A DNA stretch of 64,000 nt from Flavobacterium sp. Root186 (GTDB lineage Bacteria > Bacteroidota > Bacteroidia > Flavobacteriales > Flavobacteriaceae). The notes beneath the pieces were generated by a model. That model was not told the DNA's origin. It saw nothing but the letters and a program-made list of their open reading frames with translations, and searched no databases. The DNA is taken from NCBI RefSeq assembly GCF_001428525.1, contig NZ_LMHW01000003.1, positions 1,239-65,238 on the forward strand, written 5' to 3'. A program made the translations under genes and the position numbers. This document shows, in pieces, positions 25,035 through 34,335 of the stretch (positions are counted from its first letter, which is position 1; each line of letters starts with the position of its first letter).

Positions 25035-25865
25035 ATGACAACACTAAACGACTTACATTCGATTTCATCGACGTTTTCGAATACAGATAAAATGCCGGTT
25101 TTGTTTTTAGGACACGGCAGCCCAATGAATGCTATTGAAGAAAATCAGTTTGTGGCTGGTTTTCGAAACCTGGCTAAAACATTGCCGCAGCCCAATGCTA
25201 TTTTGTGTATTTCAGCGCATTGGTTTACGAACGGAACCAAGGTAACTTCGATGCAAATGCCGAGAACCATTCACGATTTTGGTGGTTTTCCGCAGGCACT
25301 TTTTGATGTGCAGTATCCTGCAAAAGGCAGCCCGGAATTGGCAGTTGAAACAAAGAAAATATTAGAACCGGTTCATGTTGATTTAGACGAACATTGGGGG
25401 TTAGATCATGGCGCGTGGAGTGTTATTAAACATTTATATCCGGAAGCAAATGTTCCGGTAATTCAGTTGAGTATTGATTATACAAAATCTGGACAATATC
25501 ATTTTGAACTTGCACAAAAACTTCAGTCACTGCGTCATAAAGGAGTTTTGATTATTGGCAGCGGCAATATTGTGCACAATCTTCGTTTAGTTGATTTCAG
25601 GAATTTTGATAAAGACAATTACGGCTACGATTGGGCAATTGAAGCCAGAGAAACTGTAAATAATTATTTATTGGATGGAAATTTCCAGCCTTTAATTGAG
25701 TACGAAAAAATGAGTAAAGCGGTTCAAATTGCAATTCCAACTCCAGATCATTATCTGCCTTTGTTGTACACTTTAGGTTTAAAAGAAAAGTCAGAAGAAT
25801 TGAACTTGTTTAATGATAAACTTTTAGCTGGTTCGTTGAGTATGACTTCGGTAAAAATATTGTAA
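25035..25865 (+). CDS. ygiD: Class III extradiol dioxygenase, YgiD / 4,5-DOPA dioxygenase type
   Basis: This 276-residue protein belongs to the LigB-like extradiol dioxygenases. The metal-binding segments are LFLGHGSPMNAIEEN, with the first conserved His, and CISAHWFTNG. EHWGLDHGAWSVIKHLYP carries further conserved His residues, and IIGSGNIVHNLR completes the site. E. coli YgiD opens the ring of DOPA; the physiological substrate here is unknown. It is cytoplasmic and stands alone between two repeat elements. Confidence 0.9.
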   Translation: MTTLNDLHSISSTFSNTDKMPVLFLGHGSPMNAIEENQFVAGFRNLAKTLPQPNAILCISAHWFTNGTKVTSMQMPRTIHDFGGFPQALFDVQYPAKGSPELAVETKKILEPVHVDLDEHWGLDHGAWSVIKHLYPEANVPVIQLSIDYTKSGQYHFELAQKLQSLRHKGVLIIGSGNIVHNLRLVDFRNFDKDNYGYDWAIEARETVNNYLLDGNFQPLIEYEKMSKAVQIAIPTPDHYLPLLYTLGLKEKSEELNLFNDKLLAGSLSMTSVKIL

Positions 25866-25867
25866 AA

Positions 25868-26002
25868 GACTTTGCGAATCTCTGCCAAACCTTTGTGCAT
25901 CTTTGCGTAATAACTTTCACAGAGATTCGCTAAGATTTGCACAGAGATTCACAAAAGAATAAATTAATAATGAGGATGAGATTGCTTAGTTCCTCGCAAT
26001 GA
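25868..26002. repeat. Two dispersed repeat fragments before kdsB
   Basis: First, GCGAATCTCTG (25874-25884) pairs perfectly with CAGAGATTCGC (25920-25930), within tttgcg/cacaaag-like sequence. Second, 25978-26002 reads gagattgcttagttcctcgc and belongs to the GTCATTGCGAGGAACGAAGC family, on the other strand. Confidence 0.6.
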
Positions 26003-26010
26003 TATAAAAA

Positions 26011-26742
26011 ATGAAAATAATAGCGGTAATTCCGGCGCGATACGCATCAACACGTTTTCCTGCAAAACTAATGCAGGATTTGGGAGGTAAAACAGTAATT
26101 TTAAGAACATACGAAGCTGCGGTTTCAACAAACTTATTCGACGATGTTTTTGTTGTAACCGATTCTGATTTAATTTTCGATGAAATTGTTTCAAATGGTG
26201 GAAAAGCTATTATGAGTATCAAAGAACACGAATCTGGAAGTGACCGAATTGCCGAAGCTGTTGCCAATCTCGATGTTGATATTGTTGTAAATGTGCAAGG
26301 CGATGAACCTTTTACTGAAGCGGGACCTTTAGAACAAGTTTTGTCTGTTTTTAAAAACGATGAAGATAAAAAGATTGATTTGGCTTCGTTGATGCGTGAA
26401 ATCACAAATGAAGAGGAAATCAATAATCCGAATAATGTAAAAGTGGTGGTAGATCAGTCGCAGTTTGCATTGTATTTTTCACGTTCAGTAATTCCATATC
26501 CTAGAGATAAAGATGTCGGTGTTCGTTATTTTCAGCACATCGGGATTTATGCTTTTAGAAAACAGGCTTTATTAGATTTTTACAGCCTTCCTATGAAATC
26601 TTTGGAAGCTTCTGAGAAATTGGAGCAGTTAAGATATTTAGAGTTCGGAAAACGCATAAAAATGGTCGAGACAACACATGTTGGAATTGGGATCGATACG
26701 GCTGAAGATTTAGAGAAGGCTAGGGCTATTTTGAAGTCTTAG
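26011..26742 (+). CDS. kdsB: 3-deoxy-manno-octulosonate cytidylyltransferase
   Basis: This 243-residue nucleotidyltransferase activates Kdo with CTP for lipopolysaccharide core synthesis. Family motifs are [20 protein letters not shown] at the N-terminus (nucleotide and phosphate binding), VNVQGDEPF with metal ligands, and [16 protein letters not shown]. The C-terminal [12 protein letters not shown] is also typical. The length matches characterised KdsB. It is cytoplasmic. A repeat and a bidirectional terminator follow. Confidence 0.96.
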   Translation: MKIIAVIPARYASTRFPAKLMQDLGGKTVILRTYEAAVSTNLFDDVFVVTDSDLIFDEIVSNGGKAIMSIKEHESGSDRIAEAVANLDVDIVVNVQGDEPFTEAGPLEQVLSVFKNDEDKKIDLASLMREITNEEEINNPNNVKVVVDQSQFALYFSRSVIPYPRDKDVGVRYFQHIGIYAFRKQALLDFYSLPMKSLEASEKLEQLRYLEFGKRIKMVETTHVGIGIDTAEDLEKARAILKS

Positions 26743-26754
26743 ATTGCGGGTTTA

Positions 26755-26883
26755 ATGGTTCACGGATTTTACAGATTCTCTTTCGCGAAAGCGCTGATTT
26801 ATGCGGGTCATTGCGAAGAATAAAGCAATCTCATTTGCTTTGTCGATAATTATTAGTAAGGTTGCTTCGTTCCTTGCAATGAC
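26755..26883. repeat. Composite dispersed repeats after kdsB
   Basis: A cacggattttacagatt fragment is followed by an imperfect inverted pair. The left end is GTCATTGCGAAGAATAAAGC (from 26807). The right end is tgcttcgttccttgcaatgac (to 26883). The latter is the same family as at 13763 and 25978. Confidence 0.65.
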
Positions 26884-26904
26884 TTTCACTTTGTATATAA
26901 TAAA

Positions 26905-26938
26905 AAAAGCTCCAAATCAAAATTGACTTGGAGCTTTT
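26905..26938. terminator. Bidirectional terminator between kdsB and the E1 gene
   Basis: The arms AAAAGCTCCAAATCAA and TTGACTTGGAGCTTTT have one mismatch and enclose a 2-base loop, with A and T tracts on either side. Confidence 0.85.
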
Positions 26939-26962
26939 ATATTATTTAAGTAATCTAAATTC

Positions 26963-29374
26963 TTAGTACAAACTAGGAAATTTAGAAGGATTAACTTCAT
27001 TCATCATGCTGTAAATTTTCTCAAAAATATCTTCTGCAGAAGGTTTAGAGAAATAATCACCGTCAGTTCCATAAGCTGGTCGGTGCGCTTTTGCAGCAAG
27101 GGTTTGTGGTTTGCTGTCAAGATATTTATAAGCATCTTGTTCTTCCAGAATCTGCTGTAAAATGTAAGCTGAAGCTCCGCCAGGAACATCTTCGTCGATT
27201 ACTAAAAGACGATTTGTTTTAGCAACACTTTTTACAATATCTTTATTAATATCAAACGGAAGTAAAGACTGAATATCAATAATTTCACAGTCGATTCCTA
27301 AAACCAATAATTCTTCAGCTGCTTGCTGAACCAATCTTAAAGTCGATCCGTAAGAAACTAAAGTAATATCAGCACCTTCTTTTAGGGTTTCAACAACACC
27401 AATCGGAGTTTTGAATTCACCAAAGTTTAAAGGCGTTTTTTCTTTTAAACGATAACCATTCAAACATTCAATAACTAATGCTGGCTCGTCGCACTCTAAA
27501 AGAGTATTATAAAATCCTGCAGCCTGAGTCATGTCTCTCGGAACCAAAACATGGATTCCGCGAATAGCGTTTATAATCATTCCCATTGGAGAACCAGAAT
27601 GCCAGATACCTTCTAAACGGTGTCCGCGGGTTCTGATAATTAATGGTGCTTTTTGTTTTCCAACTGTTCTGTATTGTAAAGTAGCTAAATCATCACTCAT
27701 GATTTGAATAGCATACAATAAATAATCAAGATATTGAATTTCGGCAATCGGACGTAAACCTCTCAATGCCATTCCGATACCCTGACCAATAATAGTCGCT
27801 TCACGAATTCCGACATCGGCAACACGAAGTTCACCGTATTTCTCCTGCATGCCTTCTAGACCTTGATTTACGTCGCCAATGTTTCCAACATCTTCCCCAA
27901 AAATCAATGTTTCAGGATATTTACTAAACAAAGCGTCGAAATTATCACGAAGAATCATTCTTCCGTCTAAATCCGGTTTTGCATTTTCGGCATATTCAGG
28001 AAGTACTTTTTCTACAGAAAATACATTTTGTGCAGATTCTGAATGCAGGTTACTGCTGAATTTTCCCTGAGTAGCTCCAATAAAATTCGTAATCCAGTTT
28101 GATAAAAGAACTTTACTGTTTGGAACTTCTATAAAACGAAGAATCTTTCTTGCGTAAACCAGAATTTCTTTCTTTAAAGGCGCTTTTATCGCACTTAATT
28201 CTGAAATATATTTTCTGATTCTATCTTTATGATTGATACTTGCTTCTGCGATTTGCTCCAATAAATCCAAAAGATTTTTTTGATCTTCAATTATCGGATT
28301 GATGAAATCGTTCCAGGCATCTTTTTTAGCTTCAAGGACTTCTTTCTTTAATTCAAAATCAAGTTCTGCTAATTCCTCTGGAGATGCAATGTTAATGGCG
28401 ATCATCCATAAACGCATCTGACGAATACAGTCAAAATCTCTTTCCCAGGCTAATCTTTCTGCATTTTTATAACGTTCGTGAGAACCAGAAGTTGAATGCC
28501 CTTGAGGCTGCGTTAATTCGTTTACGTGAATTAAAACCGGAATATGTTCTTCACGTGCAATTGCGCCCGCTCTTTCGTAAGTCGAAACTAACTCTGCATA
28601 ATCCCATCCTTTTACTCTAAAAATTTCATAACCTTTAGAATCTTCATCTCTTTGATATCCTTTAAGGATTTCAGAAATGTTTTCTTTTGTAGTTTGATGT
28701 TTGGCGTGAACTGAAATCCCGTATTCATCATCCCAAACACTCATTACCATCGGAACTTGTAAAACTCCGGCAGCATTTATAGTTTCAAAAAACAAACCTT
28801 CAGAAGTACTTGCGTTTCCTATTGTCCCCCAGGCAACTTCATTTCCATCTACAGAAAATTTATCTTTAATGGTAATTCCATTAACGTTTCTGTAAATTTT
28901 AGAAGCCTGAGCTAATCCCAATAATCTTGGCATTTGTCCTGCTGTAGGCGATATATCTGAACTTGAATTTTTTTGTTTTGTTAAGTCTTTCCACGATCCG
29001 TCTTCGTTTAAACTGTGCGTTACAAAGTGTCCGCCCATTTGCCTTCCGGCTGACATTGGATCATGATTTAAATCAGTATGACCGTATAAACCTGCGAAAA
29101 ACTGCTTAGAAGTTAATTCGCCAATCGCCATCATAAATGTCTGATCGCGATAATAACCAGAGCGGAAATCCCCATTTTTAAAGGCTTTTGCCATTGCAAG
29201 CTGCGGAACTTCTTTTCCGTCACCAAATATTCCAAATTTGGCCTTTCCTGTCAATACTTCTTTACGACCTAAAAGACTACATTCTCTGCTTGTTATAGCA
29301 ATTCTATAGTCGTTCAATACCTCAGTTTTGAAATCTTCAAAAGTTAAAGTTGTATTGCTTTTTTCTGTTATCAT
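26963..29374 (-). CDS. Fused alpha/beta E1 component of a branched-chain-type 2-oxoacid dehydrogenase
   Basis: This 803-residue protein joins an E1 alpha-like half (about 1-400) to an E1 beta-like half (about 470-803, with GEDVGNIGDVNQGLEGMQEK and RTRGHRLEGIWHSGSPMG). Thiamine-diphosphate-dependent E1 enzymes decarboxylate 2-oxoacids and pass the acyl group to lipoyl E2. The cofactor motif is unusual: GNAST at 186-190 stands where most alpha subunits have GDGAT, and WDDEYGIS at 214-221 stands where they have ENNGYAIS. HSTSGSHERYKN is the family's phosphorylation-loop region. No E2 or E3 gene is nearby. The fusion is common in Bacteroidota. Branched-chain specificity is inferred from sequence pattern. 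Confidence 0.9.
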   Translation of the reverse strand: MITEKSNTTLTFEDFKTEVLNDYRIAITSRECSLLGRKEVLTGKAKFGIFGDGKEVPQLAMAKAFKNGDFRSGYYRDQTFMMAIGELTSKQFFAGLYGHTDLNHDPMSAGRQMGGHFVTHSLNEDGSWKDLTKQKNSSSDISPTAGQMPRLLGLAQASKIYRNVNGITIKDKFSVDGNEVAWGTIGNASTSEGLFFETINAAGVLQVPMVMSVWDDEYGISVHAKHQTTKENISEILKGYQRDEDSKGYEIFRVKGWDYAELVSTYERAGAIAREEHIPVLIHVNELTQPQGHSTSGSHERYKNAERLAWERDFDCIRQMRLWMIAINIASPEELAELDFELKKEVLEAKKDAWNDFINPIIEDQKNLLDLLEQIAEASINHKDRIRKYISELSAIKAPLKKEILVYARKILRFIEVPNSKVLLSNWITNFIGATQGKFSSNLHSESAQNVFSVEKVLPEYAENAKPDLDGRMILRDNFDALFSKYPETLIFGEDVGNIGDVNQGLEGMQEKYGELRVADVGIREATIIGQGIGMALRGLRPIAEIQYLDYLLYAIQIMSDDLATLQYRTVGKQKAPLIIRTRGHRLEGIWHSGSPMGMIINAIRGIHVLVPRDMTQAAGFYNTLLECDEPALVIECLNGYRLKEKTPLNFGEFKTPIGVVETLKEGADITLVSYGSTLRLVQQAAEELLVLGIDCEIIDIQSLLPFDINKDIVKSVAKTNRLLVIDEDVPGGASAYILQQILEEQDAYKYLDSKPQTLAAKAHRPAYGTDGDYFSKPSAEDIFEKIYSMMNEVNPSKFPSLY

Positions 29375-29563
29375 AATCTTGTAGGGGTCATGTTAAGACT
29401 GCGAAATTACTTAAAAACAATCAATAATCATAATTCTTTAAAATAAATATAATTTAATTATTTGTATTTAAAATCAAAAAACTACGTATTTTAATTGTGT
29501 TATTTTTATTATTTTTGTCTTTTTTGTGATAATAATTTATGTTTTTGATTAAAATTTATTTAA

Positions 29564-32392
29564 TTAAAACCATTTTCGGGTAAAAAGAGTAACTAATGCT
29601 TTTGGGGCTAAAGTGATAACAAATCTGATTTTTTCGTTATAATTCTTTTGAGAAATTTCCCACCCGTTATTCGAATAGACTGGAAAATAAAGTTCAAAAT
29701 AGTCAGGAACCAGATTTAACCGTACCCCGCTGTCATAAGCAAAATAGATATTTTGATGTTTATTTTTTACCAAACCAACATCGCCGTAAACTTCAACCCA
29801 GTCCCATAAAGCATAGCTGGCGTTTAAAGTTGTCATCCATTGATTGGCAAATGCAGGATCTAATTTTGATTTAAAACCACCCTCGGAAATTACATATTGC
29901 TGGCTGAAAATCCCTGTACTTTCGGATCTTCCCAAAATATTATAATCAAATAAATAATCTGTTGGTTTGTCTAATCCAAAACTAAAATAATCTGAATTTG
30001 TTTTATTGTACAAGAAACTTCCGGCAAACAATCTTAAATTTAGTTTACGATTATTTTCAAATAATCTTCTGTATTCAACTTCTCCCGAAACTTTTCCAAA
30101 ACCTCCGCCAAACTGAACGTCAGTCATGAAATTAAAATGATTAACCAATTCTGTTTTTGTGTTTACATAACGTGCGTCAAAAACAGAATAATTCGGTTTA
30201 GAATTATCCGTAATAAATTGGCTTGCTTCTCTGTTTACAATTACCTGACGAAACAAAATAAGCTGTTTTCTATTATCTCTAAAGTTCTCTTCACGAATGC
30301 GCAATTGAATCATAGGATTTAATCGCAGGTAAGTGGCATCCGGAGCATAATGAAAATAGTTTTGACTTATAGAATAGCGTACATTATACAGTGTGCTGTT
30401 TCGGTAAAACTGATTTAACGAAAAAGCCGATGAACCGGAAATTGTTCCCGCTTTTATCGAATAGGCCGGATTAATATCAAAAGTAAAAGGTTTGTCGAGT
30501 ATTGTTTTATTATGAAAACGAATTCCCGGTGTTAATCCGTCATAATAATTATACGTAAGCGTTGGAATATATAAAATCTGATTGTAATAAGGATCTTCCA
30601 GATCTTTGGCAAAATTAAATTTTATAGGACGATTGGTAATGACCAGACTTTTTAGGGATTTCCAGTTATTTCTCTGATTGAATTCAGGAACTTCGTTATC
30701 GTAATTAATCACTAATTTGTCTGCATTTTTTCGGTCAAATTGATAAACAGAATCTGTATTTTTAGGTTCAATCCATTCCTTAAAAACAACTTCATTTTTC
30801 TTTAAACCATAAACCGGAATTGGGGCATAAATATTTGTTTTGTTTTTTATCGAAAATTGTATGCTGTCTGCCGTTTTAGAAACATGTGTAAATTTATAGT
30901 CGATAATTTCTCGTGAATCGATTATAGTTTTAAAAAACCAGTCGATATTTTTCGGGCTTTTTTCGGTCAGGATTTTTTCAAAATCATAACGATTTGTTTG
31001 TTGCGTTTTATTCAAATTATAAAATTCCTGAATACTCTCTGGAACAATATTATGATTCAAATAATCATCAAGATAACTTAAACTTAAACCCGCACGGTAT
31101 TTACTCGCAATCTGTTCGTTAAATTTAATTAGCGTATTCTTTGGATCTCCCAGCGGCTGATCGAGATTTTTACGAGCCATCAGCATATAATAATAACTGT
31201 ATTGCTCATTAAAAGTCAGGTTGGTAATATTGTAGCTTTTAAAAAGTTTCATTCTCGAAAGTTTTCCCAGCATTTTTTCATCCAGATGATTTTCTTCCAT
31301 GTACTTCATCATGGCATAAATCTGGATTCCGTCATAAACCCAATTATCTTTTCGAGGATCAAGTCGAAGTGAATTTTTTAAATAATTATTTAAATAGGTT
31401 TTGAAGAAAGTTACTTCAAACATAAATTCATCAGAAAACGGACTCAAAAAGGAAGGCAGCTGATTCAATCCATAAAAAGGATTTCGCTCATAATCTGCCT
31501 GTGAAACAGTAATTTTTTCATTCGGATATTTACCAAGGAACTCATTTGCAAACGCAGCAACCCTGTCAATTATAATCGCTTTTTGAACTTCGCTGATTTT
31601 TTTGTTTTTTAAATCCGAAAGAACTTCGATCGTTCCATTATCATAGCTTTTGAAATTATTTTGTCTTTCGATAAATAAATTAAAGTCTGATCTGTTTTTT
31701 CCGGAAAAAGAATAATTAGTAAACGCCGAATTTGAAATATCTTTCGAAACCGAATTTAAATCCGTCGTAATGGAATAATCATTAGGGATTTTTATTTCGA
31801 CTTCATAATCGACAACCGAATTTGCAATGTCGTCAAGATTAAAGTTATTGTATCTTATAAAACGATGATTTTCATAACGTGCAGGATTTAAAAACCAGTT
31901 TTTTAAATTCATTCCGTTTTGATTAAATCCATAATGCGTGAATTTATCACTCGGAATCTTCGAAATATAATTGACATGTAAAGTGATTTGTTCTCCCGGA
32001 AGTAATTTTTGGTTTAGCTTAACCACAATAAAATCTGGGTTTTTATCTGTTCTTTCCCATTCAAGTGCCGTAAAGCCCGAATCGGTTAAGTTTAAAATTG
32101 TCGTATTTCCTCTTTCGATAGCTTTTGCTAAATGAAAACCACGATAAAATTCATCAGAAAAGCGTCTTGCCAAAGGCGTATTTTTATCCGAAAATGCATT
32201 ATTCCAATCATTCAAAACAATCGAAACCAACGTGTCGTTTGAAGTGTTAAAATAAGTGATATCCTGTTTTACATTCAGCGTTTTTAGTTCAAGATTAACC
32301 GCCACTTCCATCTTAGACTGATGTTGTGCATACTGTTTTATCGAACTAAATAAAACAAAAAAGAGAATTATAATTTTATATATTGATTTCAA
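29564..32392 (-). CDS. Degenerate M1 aminopeptidase-like protein fused to an outer-membrane barrel
   Basis: This 942-residue protein has a signal peptide (IIILFFVLFSSIKQYAQ). Residues 25-250 resemble the N-terminal beta domain of M1 peptidases. Residues 250-500 resemble the catalytic helical domain (NWVYDGIQIYAMMKYMEE at 350-367, corresponding to the NEGFA segment). The zinc motif HExxH is absent: residues 325-345 read FEVTFFKTYLNNYLKNSLR. The exopeptidase GxMEN motif is replaced by YGLNQLP (307-313). From about 620 the sequence becomes strand-rich and ends in RKWF, an aromatic C-terminus typical of outer-membrane barrels. It is probably a non-catalytic surface or assembly protein. Hydrolysis is unlikely; the role is unknown. 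Confidence 0.8.
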   Translation of the reverse strand: MKSIYKIIILFFVLFSSIKQYAQHQSKMEVAVNLELKTLNVKQDITYFNTSNDTLVSIVLNDWNNAFSDKNTPLARRFSDEFYRGFHLAKAIERGNTTILNLTDSGFTALEWERTDKNPDFIVVKLNQKLLPGEQITLHVNYISKIPSDKFTHYGFNQNGMNLKNWFLNPARYENHRFIRYNNFNLDDIANSVVDYEVEIKIPNDYSITTDLNSVSKDISNSAFTNYSFSGKNRSDFNLFIERQNNFKSYDNGTIEVLSDLKNKKISEVQKAIIIDRVAAFANEFLGKYPNEKITVSQADYERNPFYGLNQLPSFLSPFSDEFMFEVTFFKTYLNNYLKNSLRLDPRKDNWVYDGIQIYAMMKYMEENHLDEKMLGKLSRMKLFKSYNITNLTFNEQYSYYYMLMARKNLDQPLGDPKNTLIKFNEQIASKYRAGLSLSYLDDYLNHNIVPESIQEFYNLNKTQQTNRYDFEKILTEKSPKNIDWFFKTIIDSREIIDYKFTHVSKTADSIQFSIKNKTNIYAPIPVYGLKKNEVVFKEWIEPKNTDSVYQFDRKNADKLVINYDNEVPEFNQRNNWKSLKSLVITNRPIKFNFAKDLEDPYYNQILYIPTLTYNYYDGLTPGIRFHNKTILDKPFTFDINPAYSIKAGTISGSSAFSLNQFYRNSTLYNVRYSISQNYFHYAPDATYLRLNPMIQLRIREENFRDNRKQLILFRQVIVNREASQFITDNSKPNYSVFDARYVNTKTELVNHFNFMTDVQFGGGFGKVSGEVEYRRLFENNRKLNLRLFAGSFLYNKTNSDYFSFGLDKPTDYLFDYNILGRSESTGIFSQQYVISEGGFKSKLDPAFANQWMTTLNASYALWDWVEVYGDVGLVKNKHQNIYFAYDSGVRLNLVPDYFELYFPVYSNNGWEISQKNYNEKIRFVITLAPKALVTLFTRKWF

Positions 32393-32472
32393 GAAATGGC
32401 GTAAAAATTATAAATATACCTAAAATTACGTGCATAAATTTATTCATGGCTTTATGTAAAAATAGCATAAAA

Positions 32473-32496
32473 AAAGCTGTTTTAAAAAACAGCTTT
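32473..32496 (-). terminator. Terminator of the LOG-family gene
   Basis: Perfect 11-bp arms AAAGCTGTTTT and AAAACAGCTTT with a two-base loop are followed on the minus strand by a T run. Confidence 0.8.
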
Positions 32497-32602
32497 CAAT
32501 TTTTATATCGTAATAGGTGTAAATTTAACCTTATAGGCAAAATAAATACAGATTTTTTTAAGAATACTTAATCTTACAAAATTTATTTACCCTGCAAATA
32601 TT

Positions 32603-33331
32603 TTAGAAATTCGGACTCAGGTCGTATTTCTTATAGAATTTATCCAAAACGTCAACCACTTCATCTTCAGTATCTACGATTTTGAATAAGTTCAAATCTT
32701 CAGGACTTACAGTGTGCATTTTTTCTACTAAAACTGTTTTTACCCAATCCAATAAACCAGACCAAAATTCAACTCCAACCAAAATAATTGGAAATTTACC
32801 AATTTTCTTAGTCTGAATTAAAGTGATCGCTTCAAACATTTCGTCAAGCGTTCCAAAACCTCCCGGCATAACCACAAAACCTTGCGAATATTTTACGAAC
32901 ATAACTTTTCTCACAAAGAAATAATCAAAATTCAGGTTTTTATCGTGATCGATATACGGATTAAAATGCTGTTCAAAAGGCAGTTCGATATTTAGACCAA
33001 CCGAAGTTCCGCCGCCTAAATGTGCACCTTTATTTCCGGCTTCCATAATTCCCGGGCCTCCTCCCGTAATTACACCATAACCGGCTTTACTAATTTTAAA
33101 AGCAATTTTTTCAGCCAGTAAATAATATTTGTCATCTGGTTTTGTTCTCGCCGATCCAAAAATAGATACACACGGACCAATACGCCCCATGCTTTCGTAA
33201 CCGTTTACAAATTCGGACATGATTTTAAAAATCGCCCAGCTGTCATTAGTTCGAATTTCATTCCAGGTTTTTTGTTTTAAACTGTCCTGGATTACTTTAT
33301 CCTCATCATTATCAAAATCTTCTAATCTCAT
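32603..33331 (-). CDS. LOG family protein (nucleoside monophosphate phosphoribohydrolase type)
   Basis: This 242-residue Rossmann-fold protein has the signature motifs GGGPGIMEAGNKGA and PGGFGTLDEMFEAIT of the LOG (lysine-decarboxylase-like, TIGR00730) family. Proteins of this group hydrolyse nucleoside 5'-monophosphates such as cytokinin ribotides, or purine nucleotides in bacteria. They are not lysine decarboxylases. It is cytoplasmic. The preceding repeat element at 33378-33484 separates it from the cupin gene. Confidence 0.92.
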   Translation of the reverse strand: MRLEDFDNDEDKVIQDSLKQKTWNEIRTNDSWAIFKIMSEFVNGYESMGRIGPCVSIFGSARTKPDDKYYLLAEKIAFKISKAGYGVITGGGPGIMEAGNKGAHLGGGTSVGLNIELPFEQHFNPYIDHDKNLNFDYFFVRKVMFVKYSQGFVVMPGGFGTLDEMFEAITLIQTKKIGKFPIILVGVEFWSGLLDWVKTVLVEKMHTVSPEDLNLFKIVDTEDEVVDVLDKFYKKYDLSPNF

Positions 33332-33377
33332 TTTAGGTATTTTAATTATTTATATTTTATTAAGCTGTTTCTTTTAT

Positions 33378-33484
33378 GTCATCCTGAGCATAGTCGAAGG
33401 AAGGAGCTGAATCCTGCTGTCCACTATATCTTTTGTGGCGAACCCCGCCACAAAAGGATGCCGCTCCCATCAGGGCTAGGGCAT
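33378..33484. repeat. Dispersed repeat with GTCATCCTGAGC start and an 11-bp stem
   Basis: It begins GTCATCCTGAGCATAGTCGA at 33378. The rest, to 33484, includes a perfect stem CTTTTGTGGCG (33430-33440) / CGCCACAAAAG (33446-33456) with a 5-base loop and ends cagggctagggcat. It is GC-richer than its surroundings and resembles intergenic elements that I recall as multicopy in flavobacteria. Confidence 0.65.
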
Positions 33485-33525
33485 TTGGTTTCAATAGATG
33501 TTTAGTTTATTAGAAGAAGTTTTTA

Positions 33526-33885
33526 TTAATACGTTTGTTCTTCAATTGATTTCGTAATGTTACTTTTAACTTTTCCGGTATGTTCTGTAGTTTTAGATTC
33601 TATCAGCATTATTAAACATTCTTCTACCGACGAAACCCTGTGATTTACACCTTTTTTTACAACAAATAAATCACCTTTTTTCATTGTAACAGCAGGTTTG
33701 TTTTCAATTTCCATTAAAAGTTCACCATCGACAATATAAAATAATTCATCCTCATTTTCATGATTATGCCATGGAACTTCCTGACCTTTTATTTTGGCCA
33801 CTTTAATATATTGATCGTTCACTTCGTCAATTATTTTAGGCGAAAAATATTGGTCTACATTACTGAATTTGTCTTTTAGATTCAT
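33526..33885 (-). CDS. Small cupin-domain protein
   Basis: This 119-residue single cupin has motif 1 PWHNHENEDELFYIVDGE, with the metal-binding His-x-His and Glu. Motif 2 (GDLFVVKKGVNHRVSS) carries the last His. The size fits a stand-alone metal-binding cupin of unknown substrate. Sugar, mannose-6-phosphate-like or oxidised small molecules are all possible. No neighbouring pathway genes help. Confidence 0.88.
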   Translation of the reverse strand: MNLKDKFSNVDQYFSPKIIDEVNDQYIKVAKIKGQEVPWHNHENEDELFYIVDGELLMEIENKPAVTMKKGDLFVVKKGVNHRVSSVEECLIMLIESKTTEHTGKVKSNITKSIEEQTY

Positions 33886-34124
33886 AGATTTTTATCTTAG
33901 TTTTTGCCAAAATGAAAAAGCGTTGACAAAAAGGGCGTACTAAATTAGTGCTTTTTTTAAGAATTGTTATAAAAATGTACATTTATTAATTGAAATGTAA
34001 CATTTCTTTGTTGGTTCTTTTGCTTGAAGATTAATAATCAATAGATTAAAAAACTAGTGTAAATAGAAATAGTTTTGTTAGAATTGAATTGAGGTATATC
34101 ATAAAATTCAGTGCATCAAAAATC

Positions 34125-34316
34125 GTCAACGGATTGAAATCCGTAGTTTGATAAACTCATCGTAAAGAAAGTTCCGTAGGAACGAAATATCAGTAGCAAC
34201 GGATTTTAATCCGTTGAAAATGTCGATTCGCCCCAATAATAGAGTTCCGAAGGAACGGTACATATTGTAGAAACGGATTTCAATCTGTGATTTTGACACA
34301 ACGGATTTTAATCCAT
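34125..34316. repeat. Array of six short palindromes of two alternating types
   Basis: Palindromes of type ACGGATT-nn-AATCCGT occur at 34129-34144, 34197-34216 (CAACGGATT/AATCCGTTG), 34273-34288 and 34301-34316, the last two imperfect. Palindromes of type GTTCCgnaGGAAC occur at 34171-34183 and 34244-34256. The stretch 33886-34335 holds no gene. The pattern resembles REP-like clusters. Spacing is irregular and units differ, so it is not a CRISPR. Confidence 0.75.
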
Positions 34317-34335
34317 CTCATTAATGAAGATATTT

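Noticed and set aside
34125..34316. Possible CRISPR array, because short repeats recur with spacers
   Set aside because: The units are two different palindromes with imperfect copies and irregular spacing. There are no spacers of constant length and no cas genes in the window.
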